A stretch of DNA of 64,000 nucleotides, taken from NCBI RefSeq assembly GCF_051521495.1, contig NZ_CP150355.1, forward strand, positions 10,478,001 to 10,542,000, given 5' to 3'. Below the pieces are notes generated by a model. It saw only the letters and a list, made by a program, of their open reading frames with translations. It had not been told where the DNA came from and made no database searches. How positions within the stretch are numbered: position 1 is the stretch's first letter; each line of letters opens with the position of its first letter. Positions 43,806 to 54,712 of the stretch are shown here, in pieces. The DNA is from Sorangium sp051521495 (GTDB lineage: Bacteria > Myxococcota_A > Polyangia > Polyangiales > Polyangiaceae). A program made the position numbers and the translations under genes.

Positions 43806-44629
43806 TGCGCACGCCTGTGGTGACCGGGTGCCCACCGGGGTAGGAAGACCCCGGTGCTCACCCGAAAGGCCCCGCCGGAGCAGAGCCGGTAAAGGGGGGA
43901 CGCCTCCGCCGGCGGCCTCCCATCGATGTGCCGGGCGCCGCCCGGCCTCCGATTCGTGACGAGTTCGACCCGGTCTGCCGAGCCTTGCCCCGACACTGTC
44001 AACGACTCAGGGACCCATCCAGCAGAGCCGGATCGGCGACCCTTCACCCCGGGCGCTGGCGCAGCGACCGAAGGTCCAGGCTGGTGTACCCAAGCTCATG
44101 TTTCCGGAATGTTTCGCGCATCGTGCGTGCGTGAGAAAAGTGCATCGGACGTCAGAAAATCGAAGCCCGCTTACTTTTTTCACGGCGCTGTCTGTGCAAC
44201 GCCGAGCTCGCTCGAGCGGCGGTGGGGCCGTAGGGGGGGAGCTCGCGGGCGTGGTGCGCCGGGGAGTGGGCCCCGCTCGACGGCGCCGAGAGTGACCCCC
44301 CGCGTCCGCCGCGACGGCGCCAGGGTGGCGGGCCCGTCTTTATTCATGGGCGGCCGAGGGGGTGGAGCCCGCGTCTCGATGCGGGTCGATGCGGGCCAGG
44401 GTGGAGCCCGCGTCCGCCGCGGCGGCGCCGGGGTTGGGCCCGCCTCTTCCATGAGGGTCCTGGGTGGAATCCGCTTTCACGGTGTCGTCCTGGAACTGCT
44501 CAGCTCGCCCCCACGGCGCCGGCGAGGGGGCGCCGCCTCCCTGACGGGTCACGCCGCGCTCGCCTTGTTCTTGTGACGCGGCTCGAATAGGCTGCGCTGG
44601 CGAATCCAGTCGCGGGACAGCCCTGCCTG
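43806..44629. other. Long divergent intergenic region between glnB and a receptor kinase
   Basis: Besides the glnB leader hairpin there is a relatively AT-rich patch near 44130-44180. From 44350 to 44460 there are degenerate words of the type GGTGGAGCCCGCGTC/GGGCCCGCC. No sigma-54 site (GG-N10-GC with TGGCAC/TTGC) was found by eye. No gene supported. Confidence 0.45.
43826..43863 (-). promoter_or_regulatory. Strong leader hairpin upstream of glnB
   Basis: GGGTGCCCACCGGGG and CCCCGGTGCTCACCC pair at 13 of 15 positions around an eight-base loop. It lies about 20 bases before the glnB start, in the presumed 5' leader. It could be an attenuator, a translation block or part of a larger riboswitch; known glnA-type glutamine riboswitch features were not seen. 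Confidence 0.4.
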
Positions 44630-47353
44630 ATGGCTTTGCCGAACAAAGCGAAGATCCCGGTAGGCACGGTCCTCGCCGGAAAATACCGCATCACACGCGA
44701 GATCGGGCGCGGCGGCATGGCTGCCGTGTACGAGGCCGAGCACATCGACATCGGCAAGCGCGTGGCGATCAAGGTGCTCGCCCAAGAGCTGACGACCTCA
44801 GCCGTCGTGGTCGAGCGCTTCCTCCGGGAGGCCCGGGCCGCCGCGTCGATCCGCAGCCCCTTCATCTGCGACGTCTACGACTCGGGCAAGCTCGACGACG
44901 GACGGCCCTTCCTGGTGCTCGAGCTCCTCGAAGGCGAGTCGCTGTACGAGCGCATGACCGTCATCAGGTACCTCGACCCCGAGACCACCGTGACGGTGGT
45001 GTCCCAGGTGTGTCGAGGGCTCACCAAGGCGCACGCCGCGTCGATCGTCCATCGCGACCTCAAGCCGGAGAACATCTTCCTCACGAAGGACGAGGAGGGC
45101 CGGCTCTGCGCGAAGATCCTCGATTTCGGCCTCGCGAAGTTCTACGCGCCCGTCGACGGAGGCGACGCGCAAGCGCGCCTCACCCGCGAGGGCGCGGTCT
45201 TCGGGACGCCGGCGTACATGAGCCCGGAGCAGGTGCGCGGCCAGGGAGCGGTCGACCACCGCGCGGATCTCTGGGCGCTCGGCTGCATCACCTACGAGTG
45301 CCTCACCGGCCGCACCGTCTGGCAGACCGAGCAGGGCGTCGCGATGACGTTCGCGCAGATCGCCAACGCGCCCCTGCCGCAGCCCGCGGCGCTCCGCCCT
45401 GACCTGCCCGCGAGCTTCACCGCGTGGTTCGAGAAGGCGCTCGACCGCTCGATCGATCGCCGGTTCCAGACCGCGAAGGAGTTCGCCGACGAGCTGTCGG
45501 TCGCGCTCGGCGTCGCGCAGCCGACGCCGCCGCGCGGCGCGGAGCCGTCGCAGGCGGGGCTCGTCATGCCGAGCGGCGACGCGCCGGCCGACCTGTCGTT
45601 CGACCCGCCGGGGGTCGTCCGTGTGACCCCCAACGAATCGCGGCGGACCGTCCCGTCGGGTCCGGCCGAGCGCGGGGCGGATCCGCTCGCCGGGCTGGAC
45701 GGCGCGGGCGCGCACGGCGCCGCGGCGGCCGGGCGCATGAGCCAGGGCGCGGGCCAGCAGATCACGTTCTCCGGGGGCTCGGGCGAGACCTCGCTCCCCG
45801 ATCCCATGGCGCACGCATCGCCGCCGAAGCGAGGCGGCGCCGGGCGCGCGCTCGTCCTGTTCGGCGTGCTCGCGCTGATCGCGGGCGGCGCCTACGCGGG
45901 TTACCGCCAGTTCCTCAAGCCGACGGCCCTGCCGCCCGTCTCTTCGAGCACCGCGGGGCCGCCGGCCACCGGCGCCCCCTCGGCATCCGCCGGGGCCAAC
46001 GTGCCGGCGCGCACCGACGCGCACGCCGAAGCGCCCGGCCTGGCGTGGCCGCCGCTCGTCGCGCAGGCGCAGGAGGCGGTCGCCGCCGGCGATCTCAAGG
46101 CCGCGTTGAGGCTGCTGAAGGACGCTCAGGACAAGGGCAACCACCCCGTGCCGCGGACCCTGATCGAGCACGTGCAGGTCGCCCTGAAAGACGCGAGCGG
46201 CAAGGCGCCCTGCGAGCTCACCGGCCTCGCGAGGCCGCGCACGCACGATCTGGTGCGCGAGGGCGGCCGCGCCGTCGGGGCCAGCCGGCCCGCGATCGCG
46301 CTCGGGCCGCGCGGCGCGGTGGTCACCTGGACGGACTCGCACGAGGGAACCGAGCACGCCTACACGACGACGCTGGACGGCGCGCTGCGGCCGTCGTCGC
46401 CGGCGCTCGACGTGACGCCCGAGGGCCGCGCCATCGGGCGCCCCGAGCTGACGTCCGCCGGCGATCGGCTGGTGCTCACGTACTGGGACGGCAAGGGACC
46501 AGAGGCCGGCGTGCACGTGCGCTGGCTCGACGCCAACGGCCGGATCGACGGCCCCGCGGTGATGGTCGCGCCCTTCCCTCGCGGAGGGAACTCGTGGCCA
46601 TCGCTCGCGCGCGCCGCCGAGGGGTTCCTGATCGCGTGGTCGGACGACGGCGACAACGCCTCGGAGGACCTCTTCATGCGCCGCCTCTCGCCGAACCTCG
46701 ATCCGATGGGCGACATCATCCGGCTGACGGACGTCACCCCGACGGGCCCCTCGAAGCCGCGCGTCCGCTTCCCCTCGGTGGCGGTGACGAACGACGTGAT
46801 GCACCTCGCCTTCCGCTTCGATCGCGAGCCGACCCGGGTCATCCAGTACATGCGCCTCGCGCTCGCGAACGCCAGCAAGGGGCTCCCGCCGGCCAGCCCC
46901 GGCAAGCGCGCCGACCGCGCGCTCGGCGACCTGTCGCTCGTGAACAGCGATCGGGTCCGGAGCGACAGCCCCTCGCTCGCCTGCGGCACCGGCGGCTGCT
47001 TCGTCGTCTGGCACGGCGAGGCGCCGCTCGGGGGCGCATCGGCCGCGTACATCGATCCGGCCAAGGGCCAGCCGCTCTGGCGCAAGCGGTTCTCGAAGGC
47101 GGGCGCGCACCCGTCGATCGCGATCGCGCCGAGCGGCCAGGCCCAGCTCGCCTGGTTCGAGCAGGGCCGCATGCTCACCGCGTCGATCACCCGCGACGGC
47201 ATCGGCGCACCCACGAAATTCGCCCGCGTCAGCGGCGATCAGCCGGCGCCTTCGATCAGCCCCGGCGCGAAGCCTGGAGAGTGGTATGTCGCCTGGCTCG
47301 ACTACGAGGCGGGTCATCTCGAGCCCTACGCCGCCCGCATCCAGTGCAGGTGA
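44630..47353 (+). CDS. Receptor-type Ser/Thr protein kinase with large periplasmic domain
   Basis: 907 residues. The cytoplasmic kinase has GRGGMA loop (26-31), K48, HRDLKPEN (141-148), DFG (165-167) and YMSPEQ. A Ser/Pro-rich juxtamembrane part leads to one transmembrane helix (RALVLFGVLALIAGGAYAGY, about 405-425). The periplasmic part starts with a helical stretch (VAQAQEAVAAGDLKAALRLLKDA) and continues as repeated beta-strand units of the type PAIALGPRGAVVTWTD, SWPSLARAAEGFLIAWSDD and SLACGTGGCFVVWHG, consistent with a beta-propeller sensor. Ligand unknown. A same-strand acetyltransferase gene follows after four bases, so its target or control may be linked. Confidence 0.9.
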   Translation: MALPNKAKIPVGTVLAGKYRITREIGRGGMAAVYEAEHIDIGKRVAIKVLAQELTTSAVVVERFLREARAAASIRSPFICDVYDSGKLDDGRPFLVLELLEGESLYERMTVIRYLDPETTVTVVSQVCRGLTKAHAASIVHRDLKPENIFLTKDEEGRLCAKILDFGLAKFYAPVDGGDAQARLTREGAVFGTPAYMSPEQVRGQGAVDHRADLWALGCITYECLTGRTVWQTEQGVAMTFAQIANAPLPQPAALRPDLPASFTAWFEKALDRSIDRRFQTAKEFADELSVALGVAQPTPPRGAEPSQAGLVMPSGDAPADLSFDPPGVVRVTPNESRRTVPSGPAERGADPLAGLDGAGAHGAAAAGRMSQGAGQQITFSGGSGETSLPDPMAHASPPKRGGAGRALVLFGVLALIAGGAYAGYRQFLKPTALPPVSSSTAGPPATGAPSASAGANVPARTDAHAEAPGLAWPPLVAQAQEAVAAGDLKAALRLLKDAQDKGNHPVPRTLIEHVQVALKDASGKAPCELTGLARPRTHDLVREGGRAVGASRPAIALGPRGAVVTWTDSHEGTEHAYTTTLDGALRPSSPALDVTPEGRAIGRPELTSAGDRLVLTYWDGKGPEAGVHVRWLDANGRIDGPAVMVAPFPRGGNSWPSLARAAEGFLIAWSDDGDNASEDLFMRRLSPNLDPMGDIIRLTDVTPTGPSKPRVRFPSVAVTNDVMHLAFRFDREPTRVIQYMRLALANASKGLPPASPGKRADRALGDLSLVNSDRVRSDSPSLACGTGGCFVVWHGEAPLGGASAAYIDPAKGQPLWRKRFSKAGAHPSIAIAPSGQAQLAWFEQGRMLTASITRDGIGAPTKFARVSGDQPAPSISPGAKPGEWYVAWLDYEAGHLEPYAARIQCR

Positions 47354-47357
47354 CCCC

Positions 47358-47933
47358 ATGCTCATCCTCCCACCTCGAAGCGAGGTCCGCGCCCGTCCCA
47401 TCGAGACCGAGCGCCTGATCCTCGTGCCGATCGACCCATCCGACGGGCCCGAGCTCTGGCTCGCCGTCAACGGCTCGCGCGCCTACCTCCAGCGCTGGCT
47501 GCCCTGGGTGCAGTTCCACACGGATCCGGCCGCGAGCGTGCGCTTCGCCGAGGCGTGCGCCGCCGACTGGGATCACGGCAGGGCGCTGCGCTTCGTCATC
47601 CGCGAGCGCGCGCACCGCTCGCTCGCCGGGGTGGTCGGCCTCGAGGCGTGCGTGCACCTGCACCGCTCCTGCGAGCTAGGGTACTGGCTCCGCAAGGAGG
47701 CGACCGGACGCGGGCTGATGACCGAGGCCGCGAGGGCCGCGCTCGGGTTCGCGTTCGGCCACATGGGCGCGCACCGCGTGCGGGTTGCGGCCGCGACGGA
47801 CAACCACCCCTCCCTCGCGGTCATCGGCCGGCTCGGCTTCCGCTTCGAGGGCATCGCGCGGCAGGCCGAGTGGTGCGACGGCCGTTGGCTCGACCACTCC
47901 GTCTTCGCGCTCCTGGCGACCGATCCCAGGTAG
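47358..47933 (+). CDS. GNAT acetyltransferase, RimJ/RimL type
   Basis: 191 residues. ETERLILVPIDPSDGPELWLAV is the typical RimJ/RimL start; CELGYWLRKEATGRGLMTEAARAALGFAF contains the acetyl-CoA-binding loop R/Q-x-x-G-x-G/A as KEATGRGL; NHPSLAVIGRLGFRFEG is the conserved C-terminal motif. It should acetylate an amino group of a protein N-terminus or small molecule. The ATG at 47358 lies four bases after the stop of the receptor kinase gene, suggesting co-transcription. Confidence 0.9.
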   Translation: MLILPPRSEVRARPIETERLILVPIDPSDGPELWLAVNGSRAYLQRWLPWVQFHTDPAASVRFAEACAADWDHGRALRFVIRERAHRSLAGVVGLEACVHLHRSCELGYWLRKEATGRGLMTEAARAALGFAFGHMGAHRVRVAAATDNHPSLAVIGRLGFRFEGIARQAEWCDGRWLDHSVFALLATDPR

Positions 47934-48019
47934 AGCCAGTCCACGGAAGCGCTCACGCGCTCCGGGCGCCCGAGGCAGCCCGTGCGCCGCCCGAAGCGCG
48001 CTAGCATCCTGGCTCCGCC

Positions 48020-49578
<1,559 letters not shown>

Positions 49579-49582
<4 letters not shown>

Positions 49583-51498
49583 CCGAGGAGCGCAACAGGG
49601 ACGACGCGATCCACTTCGCGAGGCGCGTGCTCGTCCGCCAGGCGCTGGTCGGCGTCGCCGCGTTCGGGGCGATCGCGGCGCTCGCGCCGAAGCTGCTCAT
49701 CCTGGAGCAGGGCGTCGCCGCGAGCGTGCTCTCGGTCGGCGCCAAGATCGCGCTCGCCGCGATCTGCGCGACCACGCTGCTGACGCTGCTCCGGCTGCGC
49801 ACCCACCAGAGCCTGCTGCGCTCGCTCGTGATCGGCTCGCGCGACATCGATCACGAGGAGCTCGAGCGGTTCGCCGCGCTGCCGACCTCCCTGGCGCTGC
49901 GCTTCGTGCTGGCGAGCTCGACGATCTCGAGCCTCATGATGATCCCGGGGATCAGGCCGGAGAAGCTCGACGACGGCCGTGCGGTCAGCCTGCTCATCCT
50001 CGCGATCACGATCCTCAGCGCGTCCGCGATCCCGCACTACGTGCTGACACGCGCCGCGGCGTTCAGCCTCTTCGAGATCAGCCCGGCCGAGGCGATCGGC
50101 GCCTTGCTCGAGACCGCCGAGCTTTACCAGACGCCGCGCCGGCGGGTCACCTCCAAGCTGCTGCTGGCCGTCGCCGCGCCGGTGCTGCTCGTCGGCGTCG
50201 GGGCGGTGCTCATCGCGAACGCGCACCTCCAGACATTCATCGAGCGCAGCCGGCGCACGACCGCGGGGCTCGTCGCGCGCACGGCGCTCGACCCGTCGCT
50301 CGGTGCCATCGAGGCTGCCGTCCGCAACGACGTCGTGGCCTCCGCGGCGGAGTTCGGGTTCCTCGCGCGCGTGGAGCAAGACTGCGTGGGCGCGGAGCCC
50401 TCCTTCGGCCGCGAGGCCGACGGGCAGATCGCCGTGATCACGCCCCTCGACGCCGGCTGCGTCAACACCCGGTTCTCCGCCGACCTCGAGCCCTCCGCCG
50501 CGATCTGGGGCGCGCTCGTCGCGCTGCTCGCGGTGCTGGTCGCCGCCGCGCTCGGCAACCTCTTCGGCCGCGTCCTCGCGGCCGATCTCGTGCACGCCAC
50601 GAAGCAGGTGCGCCTGCTCGGCACGGACAGCGTGCTGCGCGGCGCCACCCAGATCGCGCGCCCGGCCCGGTTCGCCGTCGTCGCCCGGCTCGGGCACGCC
50701 ATCGAGGACCTCGCCGAGCGCTTCCGCGTCTTCGCCGCGGCGCAGGAGCGCGCGCTCGAGTCCCGCGAGGCGGCGCAGCGCATGCGCGGCCTCCTGTTCG
50801 CGAGCGTGAGCCACGACCTCAAGAGCCCGCTGAACGCGATCCTCGGATTCGCCGAGCTCGTGGGCCAGGAGGACCTGACCCCCGCGCAGCGCGAGAGCCT
50901 GGAGCTCATCGCGACGCGCGGCCGGGAGCTCCTCGGCCTCATCGAGTCGATCCTCGACGCCGCCCGCGTCGAGGCGGGGCAGCTCACGCTCGAGCCTCAA
51001 CCGACGTCCGTCGGCTGGCTCATCGCGGGCGCGCTCCGCAAGGCGCGCGAGCTCGCGAGCGACGCTGGCGGGGAGGTCGTCGTCGAGGTCGGCGACACCT
51101 TGCCGCTGATCCCCGTCGATCAAGCGTACGCGACGCGCGCGATCGCGGTCATCGTCGCGCACGCGCTCCGGACCGGCGCGGCCGACCCGTCGGCGCGCCT
51201 CGTGCGCCTCACGGCGACGATGGCCGGCGAGTTCAACAGCGAGGTCCGCATCGACATCGAGTACGGCAGCCGCGACGTGCCGCCGGACGAGCTCGAGGCC
51301 CTGTTCAGCCGGCAAACCACCGCGCGCGGACGCGGCCTGACGCTGGGTCTCAGCCACGCGCGATCGGTGATCGAGCTCCACGGCGGCTCCCTCGAGGTGG
51401 ACGGCGCCCCCGACGGACGGCCGCTCTGCCGCGCTCGTCTGCCGCGCGTCCCGCCCCCCCGCCGCCCCCGCCTGTCCTCGGTCCCCGCGCTCGGCTGA
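49579..51498 (+). CDS. Membrane histidine kinase homologue with degenerate ATPase domain
   Basis: 639 residues starting at the ATGA overlap with the previous kinase gene. It has several N-terminal membrane segments, a periplasmic loop with two Cys (EQDCVGAEP, LDAGCVNTR), a HAMP-like stretch and an intact phosphoacceptor helix FASVSHDLKSPLNAILGFAEL. The ATPase domain is poor: the N box, normally with Asn, reads AVIVAHALRTG; the G1 box DxGxGI is replaced by EYGSRDVPPDE; the G2 region is GRGLTLGLSHA. It probably cannot bind ATP normally and may be phosphorylated by, or regulate, the upstream canonical kinase as a heterodimer. Confidence 0.82.
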
Positions 51499-51581
51499 GC
51501 TCGCCCACAGCCCTGCGACGACCCGCGCTGCCGCCGCGCGGATCGCTTCCCTTCGCCGCTTGCACGCGGTACGCCCGTGGC

Positions 51582-52604
51582 ATGCCTGAACGGGCGCTCT
51601 CTCCTGCCGAGACAGGCGACGACGATCGCTTCGACCGCCTCTTCCGGCCTGCCTCGCTCGCCGAGTACGTCGGCCAAGCCAAGCACACGGAGAACCTCAA
51701 GGTCTTCGTCGAGGCCGCGCGACGGCGGCGCGAGCCGCTGGATCACATGCTGTTCTGCGGCCCGCCTGGACTGGGCAAGACCACGCTCGCCCACATCCTC
51801 GCTCGCGAGATGGGCGTCGCCCTCCATGTCACGAGCGGACCGGCGATCGAGCACAAGGGCGCGCTGGCCGGGCTGCTGACGAAGCTGGAGCGCAACGACG
51901 TGCTGTTCATCGACGAGATCCACCGGCTCACGCCGGCGGTCGAGGAGAGCCTCTACCCCGCGATCGAGTCGTTCAACATCGACATCATGACCGGCGACGG
52001 CCCGTACGCGACGACGATCCAGCTCGCGCTGAAGCCCTTCACGCTCGTGGGCGCGACGACCCGCACCGGGCTGCTCACCGCGCCGCTCCTGTCGCGCTTC
52101 GGCCACGTCGTCCGGCTCGACTTCTACCCCGTCGAGGAGCTCGAGCGCATCGTGCAGCGCAGCGCCGGCCTGCTCGACGTGCCGATCGACGCCGGGGGAG
52201 CGCGCGAGATCGCGGCGCGCGCGCGGGGCACCCCGCGCGTCGCGAACCGCCTCCTGCGCCGTGTCCGCGACTTCGCCGAGGTGCTGGGCGACGGCGCGAT
52301 CACGATGGCGATCGCGCGGAAGACCGCGGAGCGGCTCGAGATCGACGCGGCCGGCCTCGACGAGATGGATCGCCGGCTGCTGCGCGTCATCATCGATCAC
52401 TACGACGGCGGCCCTGTGGGCATCGACACTTTGGCCGCGGCGCTCAGTGAGCCGCGCGACACGATCGAGGACGTATACGAGCCGTTCCTGCTCCAGCAGG
52501 GCTTCGTCGGTCGCACGCCGCGTGGCAGGGTCGCGACCCGTCGGGCCTACGAGCACCTGGACCTCGTGGCTCCGGCGGCGAAGCAGGGGGATCTCTTCTC
52601 CTGA
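51582..52604 (+). CDS. ruvB: Holliday junction branch migration helicase RuvB
   Basis: 340 residues, standard length. It is the AAA+ motor that works with RuvA and RuvC at Holliday junctions. Visible motifs: RPASLAEYVGQAKHTENLKVF, Walker A GPPGLGKTTLA, Walker B VLFIDEIHRL, sensor 1 LVGATTRTGLL, arginine-finger region APLLSRFGHVVRLDFY, sensor 2 GTPRVANRLLRRVRDFA, and the C-terminal DNA-binding winged helix GFVGRTPRGRVATRRAYEHL. ruvA and ruvC are not in the window next to it. ATG at 51582. Confidence 0.97.
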   Translation: MPERALSPAETGDDDRFDRLFRPASLAEYVGQAKHTENLKVFVEAARRRREPLDHMLFCGPPGLGKTTLAHILAREMGVALHVTSGPAIEHKGALAGLLTKLERNDVLFIDEIHRLTPAVEESLYPAIESFNIDIMTGDGPYATTIQLALKPFTLVGATTRTGLLTAPLLSRFGHVVRLDFYPVEELERIVQRSAGLLDVPIDAGGAREIAARARGTPRVANRLLRRVRDFAEVLGDGAITMAIARKTAERLEIDAAGLDEMDRRLLRVIIDHYDGGPVGIDTLAAALSEPRDTIEDVYEPFLLQQGFVGRTPRGRVATRRAYEHLDLVAPAAKQGDLFS

Positions 52605-52690
52605 TCCCACGCCGCCCGGCCCGCGCAATGCGATGCGCCAACGCCCTGAATTCTCTCATCGCTCCAGCCCGGAATCGCTAAGCTTGGCGT

Positions 52691-54712
52691 GTGCCTCGTC
52701 GTGATCCTGTGCTCGTCGTGGATGACGACGCCGTCAGCCGGCAGATGCTGCTGCACGCGCTGGCCGACGCGGGCATCGAGGCCGTCGCCGTCACCTCGGG
52801 CGCGGACGCGCTAGCCTGGCTCAAGGCGAGCGTGCCAGCGCTCGTGCTGCTCGACCTCGTGATGCCGCCCCCTGACGGCTACGTGGTCCTCAGCGCCGTG
52901 CGGGACGCCCCTCGGACGCAGGACGTCCCCGTCGTCGTGCTGACCGCGCTCGACGCGGACGAGGACGTCGCCCGCGCCTTCGAGCTCGGCGCCGACGATT
53001 TCATCCGCAAGCCGTTCCGCCCCGCCGAGCTCATCGCGCGCATCCGCGGGCAGCTCCGGATCCGGGACTACGTCGACGCGCTCGCGCGCAAAGAGCACGA
53101 CGCGAAGGTGGTCCTCGAGCTCACGCAGGCGCTGTCCTCGACGCTCGACTTCCGGAACATCCTCTTCACGGTCGTGCGGCGCATCGCCGAGGTGGCGCGC
53201 GTCGACCGGTGCAGCATCGTGCTCGTGCGCGACGCGGGCGACGTCGGCTACGTGGTCGCCGCGAGCGACGACAAGGAGCTCCGGGATCTGCCGATCGATC
53301 TCGGCAAGTACCCGGAGATCCAGCGCGTCATGCGCACGGGCGACGTGCTCGTGATCGACGACGCGAAGGCGCACCCGCTGTTCGACATCGTGCGCGCGGA
53401 GCTCCCGGAGAACGCGTTCCGCTCGCTGGCGCTCCTGCCGATCTTGTTCGAGGACAAGCCGCTCGGCGTGCTCTTCCTGCGCGGGCGGCAGCCGGTGGCC
53501 CCTCACGCGCACGAGCTCTCGCTGGCCCGCACGGTCGCGAGCGCCACCGCGATCGCTCTGCGCAATGCGCGCATCCTGCAGTCGCTCCGCGATCAGACGC
53601 AGCAGAGCACCTTCGCCAGGTTCGAGGCGGAGCGCCGGCTGAAGGCGCTCCAGCGCTACGCCGACTTCTTCTACTCGACGGCTGACGGCATCGTCGTCGT
53701 CGATCCTGACGGCCACATCCTCTTCTCCAACCCGCGCGCGCAGGCGATCACCGGGCGCACGGCGGAGGACCTCGAGAGGGCGAACCTGGCCGATCTCGTC
53801 GACGCGCGCGAGCACCCTCTCCTCGAGGAGATCCGGGCTGGCTTCGCCAAGGGATCGTTCCCGCACATGGTGGACTTCACCGTGAGGCGGGGCGAGCACG
53901 AGCGGCTCATCCTGAGCTTCAGCTTCAGCAGCGTCCTTCGGGAGGAGAGCGGCGCCGTCCTGGTCAGCTTCCGCGACGTCACCACGGAGCGTGCCACCGA
54001 GGCGGAGCTCACCAAGACGAAGGAGTTCCTGGAGCGCGTCATCGATAGCTCGGTCGACGCGATCGTCTCGGCCAACATGGAGGGCGTCGTCCTGCTCTTC
54101 AACCGCGCCGCCGAGCGGATCTACGGGTATGACGCAAAGGACGTCGTCGGCGTGATGAACGCCCGCGCGCTCTACCCCGATCACAACGCCGAGCACATCA
54201 TGAGGCTCATCCACGCGAAGGAGCACGGCGGCCCCGGCCGGCTCGAAGGCTACCGGACCGAGGTCCTTGCCAGGGACGGGTCGCGCATCCCGGTGCACCT
54301 CTCCGCGGCGCTGATCTTCGAAAACGGCGTCCCGGTCGGCTCCGTCGGCATCTTCACGGATCTGCGGGAGCGGATGCGGATGGAGGCACGCCTCACCGAG
54401 GCGCAGGAGGAGCTCCGCGCTCGCGAGAAGCAGGCCATCATCGCCGAGCTCGCGGGCGCGGCCGCGCACGAGCTGAACCAGCCGCTCACCAGCGTGCTCG
54501 GCTATGCCGAGCTGATATGCCGCCGGATCGACGACGCGTCCCCCATCAAGGGAGCCGCGACCACGATCCGCAGCGAAGCCGAGCGGATGGCGGAGATCGT
54601 CCGCAAGATCGGCAAGATCACCCGCTATGAGACGAAATCCTATGTCGGCGCCGCGAAGATCATCGATCTCGATCGCTCGAGCGGCGACGACCCGAACAGG
54701 GTGATCGGGTGA
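52691..54712 (+). CDS. Receiver-GAF-PAS-PAS protein with a phosphoacceptor helix but no ATPase domain
   Basis: 673 residues from a GTG. Order: receiver domain (DDD at 11-13, phosphoacceptor D55 in LVLLDLVMP, Lys in FIRKPF), short coiled coil, GAF domain (about 140-300), PAS 1 (YADFFYSTADGIVVVDPDG), PAS 2 (SVDAIVSANMEGVVLLFNRAAERIYGYD), and a HisKA-like helix AAAHELNQPLTSVLGYAELI with the His. The protein ends about 60 residues later with no N, G1 or G2 boxes. Its stop overlaps the GTG of a full histidine kinase (GTGA). So the two may act as one split hybrid kinase. ATPase loss by frameshift was considered, but the coupled gene begins with its own sensor. Confidence 0.85.
   Translation: MPRRDPVLVVDDDAVSRQMLLHALADAGIEAVAVTSGADALAWLKASVPALVLLDLVMPPPDGYVVLSAVRDAPRTQDVPVVVLTALDADEDVARAFELGADDFIRKPFRPAELIARIRGQLRIRDYVDALARKEHDAKVVLELTQALSSTLDFRNILFTVVRRIAEVARVDRCSIVLVRDAGDVGYVVAASDDKELRDLPIDLGKYPEIQRVMRTGDVLVIDDAKAHPLFDIVRAELPENAFRSLALLPILFEDKPLGVLFLRGRQPVAPHAHELSLARTVASATAIALRNARILQSLRDQTQQSTFARFEAERRLKALQRYADFFYSTADGIVVVDPDGHILFSNPRAQAITGRTAEDLERANLADLVDAREHPLLEEIRAGFAKGSFPHMVDFTVRRGEHERLILSFSFSSVLREESGAVLVSFRDVTTERATEAELTKTKEFLERVIDSSVDAIVSANMEGVVLLFNRAAERIYGYDAKDVVGVMNARALYPDHNAEHIMRLIHAKEHGGPGRLEGYRTEVLARDGSRIPVHLSAALIFENGVPVGSVGIFTDLRERMRMEARLTEAQEELRAREKQAIIAELAGAAAHELNQPLTSVLGYAELICRRIDDASPIKGAATTIRSEAERMAEIVRKIGKITRYETKSYVGAAKIIDLDRSSGDDPNRVIG

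Noticed and set aside
43974..44002. TTGACA with weak -10 as a glnB promoter on the minus strand
   Set aside because: TTGACA at 43997-44002 is a good -35, but the hexamer 17 bases on is GGCAGA, too far from consensus to list as a feature.
44798..47470. 890-codon minus-strand frame
   Set aside because: Antisense to the receptor kinase gene; Arg-rich shadow.
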